From positions 1 through 6,459 of the forward strand of contig DSBB01000390.1 in NCBI GenBank assembly GCA_011046175.1: a stretch of DNA of 6,459 nucleotides, in the 5' to 3' direction. A program made the translations under genes and the position numbers. How positions within the stretch are numbered: position 1 is the stretch's first letter; every line of letters starts with the position of its first letter. Shown here one piece after another: positions 4,547-6,459 of the stretch. Source of the DNA: Candidatus Hydrogenedentota bacterium (GTDB lineage Bacteria > Hydrogenedentota > Hydrogenedentia > Hydrogenedentales > CAITNO01). The notes below the pieces were generated by a model. The model had not been told where the DNA came from. It worked only from the letters and a program-made list of their open reading frames with translations, and searched no databases.

Positions 4547-6459
4547 CTATGGATACAGGTGCGCCTCCATCCTCTTTTGTTGTATTTCTTCCGCTTCAAG
4601 ACGCAACGCCTGCGCCTGTTCCCGCAATTCGCCGGCCCGTGCGTTCTCGCCTTTTTTGTCGTAAAAATCCGCAATATCGGACAGCGCGGCGGCGTAATGA
4701 TACCGATGCCCCGGCGTGATCGGCGTGAGGGCCATAATCTCGCGCCATTCCTCCAGGCTTTTCAGGATCAACATCTCGCTGTCCACCTCCGATTCATTCA
4801 GGGCGGGCCACAACAACGCCTGCGCATAAAACATGCGGGCGTCGGGATGGCGGGAGTTGCGGCGCGCCAACGTGCCGCCCCACCTCAGATATTCATCAAT
4901 CCAGAACGAACGGTCAACACCGAAAACATAATGCACGTGCATTTCATACCATTTCATAATGTTCAACGCAAGCTCGTGATTATGAGGAAACCATCCGTCT
5001 ATTCTCTCCAATTCTTTTATCCATGCCGCGATATTGTCGAGCGCTCTGTTGCGGACGCGATAAGGATTCCTGTAGGGAACCATCAGGCCGTCCAAGGGCG
5101 CCGCTTCCCCGGGTTGAACGCGGACATACTTGTTGGGCTGATCCGGTGAAGGCTTGTAAAACATGCAGGCCTCCGCCACGCTTTCCAAGTCGTCGAGAAA
5201 CAGCAACGCGAGGCGAATTGGAATGCGGGGATGATTCCCGGGCTTTTCGCCGCGTCGAAGCATTTCCCCGTACTCGGTCAGCTCGGGTATAAAGAAGCGG
5301 CCAATACGCATGCGGCGCTTCAACTGCGCGTCGTCGGACACTCCCAGAAAGCCAAACCGTCCCAACACAATCTGTTGCGCATACACGCGGAATGCCGCGC
5401 CCGCGCATACCGCCAGAAGCGCGATCAGAACAACGGCCGCCATTCTATGGGCCCAGATGAAAACGCCCCGTTTCCCGTTCCCGTCTTCCCCGTCCGAATC
5501 ATTCAGCGCATCCTTGCTCCCGTTTTCCGGAGAAGCGCTCATGGCCGCCCTGGTATAGAACAAACCGGCGTACACTATGGCAAACATCACCAGGGAGGGA
5601 TGGCTGAAATTTATATCAAGAAAAGCGTGCAGGCAGAAGGCCGTCACACCTGTGTACAGCCCCAGCAAAATACATTTCTCATCCGTGTTTGTCTCATGAA
5701 TAATGCGCCACGCGCCCCACAATCCGAAATAGACCCAGAAGAGCGCAAACAACAAACCGCCCAACAACCCGGTTTCGGCAAACATTTGCAGGAATCCATT
5801 ATGCGCTTCGCGCACATCTCCGGCGCCGATGTATTGGTATGCCGGATACGCTATGGCGAAATTACCCGGCCCCACGCCGGTGAACAGGTTGTCCCACGCC
5901 ATACGCAGGGCAACACGCCAGTACCCGAAACGCAGGCGCAGCGAGGCGGGATCGGCCAAATCTGTCGCAGTCGGCGTAATGCCTTCTTCCTGCAACTGAT
6001 TTGTTGCGGCGGGCGAACGCATCGCGCCGGGTTGCGGGGCGTTGTTTTGCGCATAAGACGGCGCGTTGCTTATCTCCGCGGCGCATAAGGCTATTACAGC
6101 CACGGCCGTCAGCAGCAGCGCCTGCGTGATTTGGCGGCGTTGAAAAATCGAGGCGGTCAGATGTCGCGCCCTCTGTGGCGTCATGAAGAACAAAACGCCC
6201 CCCCAAGCCATGGCAAACAATACCCCGAGATAAGCGCCGCGCGAATAAGTGACCCAAAGCGTGTAAAGCAGCAACGGCGCCAGAACGAGCGCTGCCGCAA
6301 ACCGACACAAATACCAAAAACCGTCAAGACCATAACGGGTCAACAACAAAATCGCGCCCAGCGCCGTCGCGCAGGCGACAATAAACACAAACGCAGTCAG
6401 CGGCGCGGTCTGGAGATAAAACGGCAGCGGCGCCACCGAATCGCGATACTCCCGTGGGA
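4547..6459 (-). CDS. O-antigen ligase / Wzy-type polymerase family membrane protein (N-terminus outside window)
   Basis: The frame stays open to the window edge, so the gene is partial at its 5' end. A GTG at 6434-6436 is in frame but is probably an internal Val: the upstream residues PREYRDS run on and no ribosome binding site is visible. Positions below count from that Val. Family members transfer or polymerise undecaprenyl-linked polysaccharide on the periplasmic face of the inner membrane. Hydrophobic helices lie near 12-33, 38-62, 68-86, 104-120, 223-245, 256-274, 280-297 and 330-349. Wzy_C-type motifs are YSRGAYLG (64-71), WRVALRMAWDNLFTGVGPGNF (173-193), and EAHNGFLQMFAETG (210-223) with the likely essential His212 in the big periplasmic loop. 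HAFLDINFSHP (270-280) follows. After a charged linker (about 298-325) and a last helix comes a soluble region of about 280 residues. It ends in a TPR-like helical hairpin (about 580-611) and a Glu-rich helix. The substrate (O-antigen, exopolysaccharide or protein glycan) cannot be told. No clear terminator follows the TAG. Confidence 0.92.
   Translation of the reverse strand, partial: PREYRDSVAPLPFYLQTAPLTAFVFIVACATALGAILLLTRYGLDGFWYLCRFAAALVLAPLLLYTLWVTYSRGAYLGVLFAMAWGGVLFFMTPQRARHLTASIFQRRQITQALLLTAVAVIALCAAEISNAPSYAQNNAPQPGAMRSPAATNQLQEEGITPTATDLADPASLRLRFGYWRVALRMAWDNLFTGVGPGNFAIAYPAYQYIGAGDVREAHNGFLQMFAETGLLGGLLFALFWVYFGLWGAWRIIHETNTDEKCILLGLYTGVTAFCLHAFLDINFSHPSLVMFAIVYAGLFYTRAAMSASPENGSKDALNDSDGEDGNGKRGVFIWAHRMAAVVLIALLAVCAGAAFRVYAQQIVLGRFGFLGVSDDAQLKRRMRIGRFFIPELTEYGEMLRRGEKPGNHPRIPIRLALLFLDDLESVAEACMFYKPSPDQPNKYVRVQPGEAAPLDGLMVPYRNPYRVRNRALDNIAAWIKELERIDGWFPHNHELALNIMKWYEMHVHYVFGVDRSFWIDEYLRWGGTLARRNSRHPDARMFYAQALLWPALNESEVDSEMLILKSLEEWREIMALTPITPGHRYHYAAALSDIADFYDKKGENARAGELREQAQALRLEAEEIQQKRMEAHLYP

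Noticed and set aside
4344..4547. A minus-strand 67-codon open frame bridging the gap, with a GTG overlapping the ligase stop (TAGTG) and a TGA overlapping the DUF1573 start (ATGA), suggestive of translational coupling
   Set aside because: Its third codon positions are AT-rich and it uses ATA and TTA codons, unlike both neighbours. It contains the extended -10 promoter. The only GGAGG upstream lies 16 nt from the GTG, too far for good initiation. It is best read as non-coding.
6434..6436. GTG as the true start of the ligase gene
   Set aside because: The reading frame continues upstream to the window edge without a stop, no Shine-Dalgarno sequence is visible before it, and family members carry further N-terminal membrane helices.
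1..6459. CRISPR array, tRNA, rRNA, insertion sequence, phage or defence genes
   Set aside because: No regularly spaced direct repeats, no cloverleaf-like sequence, no transposase or integrase motifs, and the window is almost filled by four ordinary genes.

Overview
The window comes from a moderately GC-rich bacterial genome. It holds four well-supported protein genes on the minus strand and the last 35 codons (34 residues and the stop) of a plus-strand gene at the left edge. A PqaA-type secreted hydrolase, a DUF1573 lipoprotein and a large O-antigen-ligase-family membrane protein together suggest an environmental Gram-negative of the Hydrogenedentota / Planctomycetota / Lentisphaerota kind. 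This is inference from gene content only; there is no rRNA or taxonomic marker in the window.

Layout, left to right. Positions 1-105 are the 3' end of a plus-strand gene that converges on the next gene, with a 12-bp hairpin in the 118-nt gap between them. Positions 224-1240 (minus) encode a DUF2804-family protein. The gap that follows, on the far side of its start, contains a strong intrinsic terminator (about 1285-1352) belonging to the next gene. Positions 1355-2797 (minus) encode an exported alpha/beta-hydrolase of the PhoPQ-activated pathogenicity-related (PqaA) family with an intact Ser-Asp-His set. An intrinsic terminator at 2871-2904 closes the following gene. Positions 2962-4347 (minus) encode a probable lipoprotein with a DUF1573 domain and an Ala/Pro/Glu-rich linker. 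It has its own extended -10 promoter (TGCTATAAT on the minus strand). Positions 4547 to the right edge (minus) encode an O-antigen ligase / Wzy-type polymerase with a C-terminal soluble extension; its N-terminus lies outside the window.

Although the four minus-strand genes run in the same direction, terminators after the PqaA and DUF1573 genes, a promoter before the DUF1573 gene and gaps of 114-199 nt suggest mostly separate transcription units rather than one operon. Three of the four products are predicted to act at or beyond the inner membrane (ligase, lipoprotein, exported hydrolase), but no shared pathway can be read from the sequence. I found no CRISPR array, mobile element, tRNA, rRNA or convincing new system. 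The points most worth a second look are the extended C-terminal domain of the ligase, the three-module DUF1573 lipoprotein and the exported PqaA-like hydrolase.
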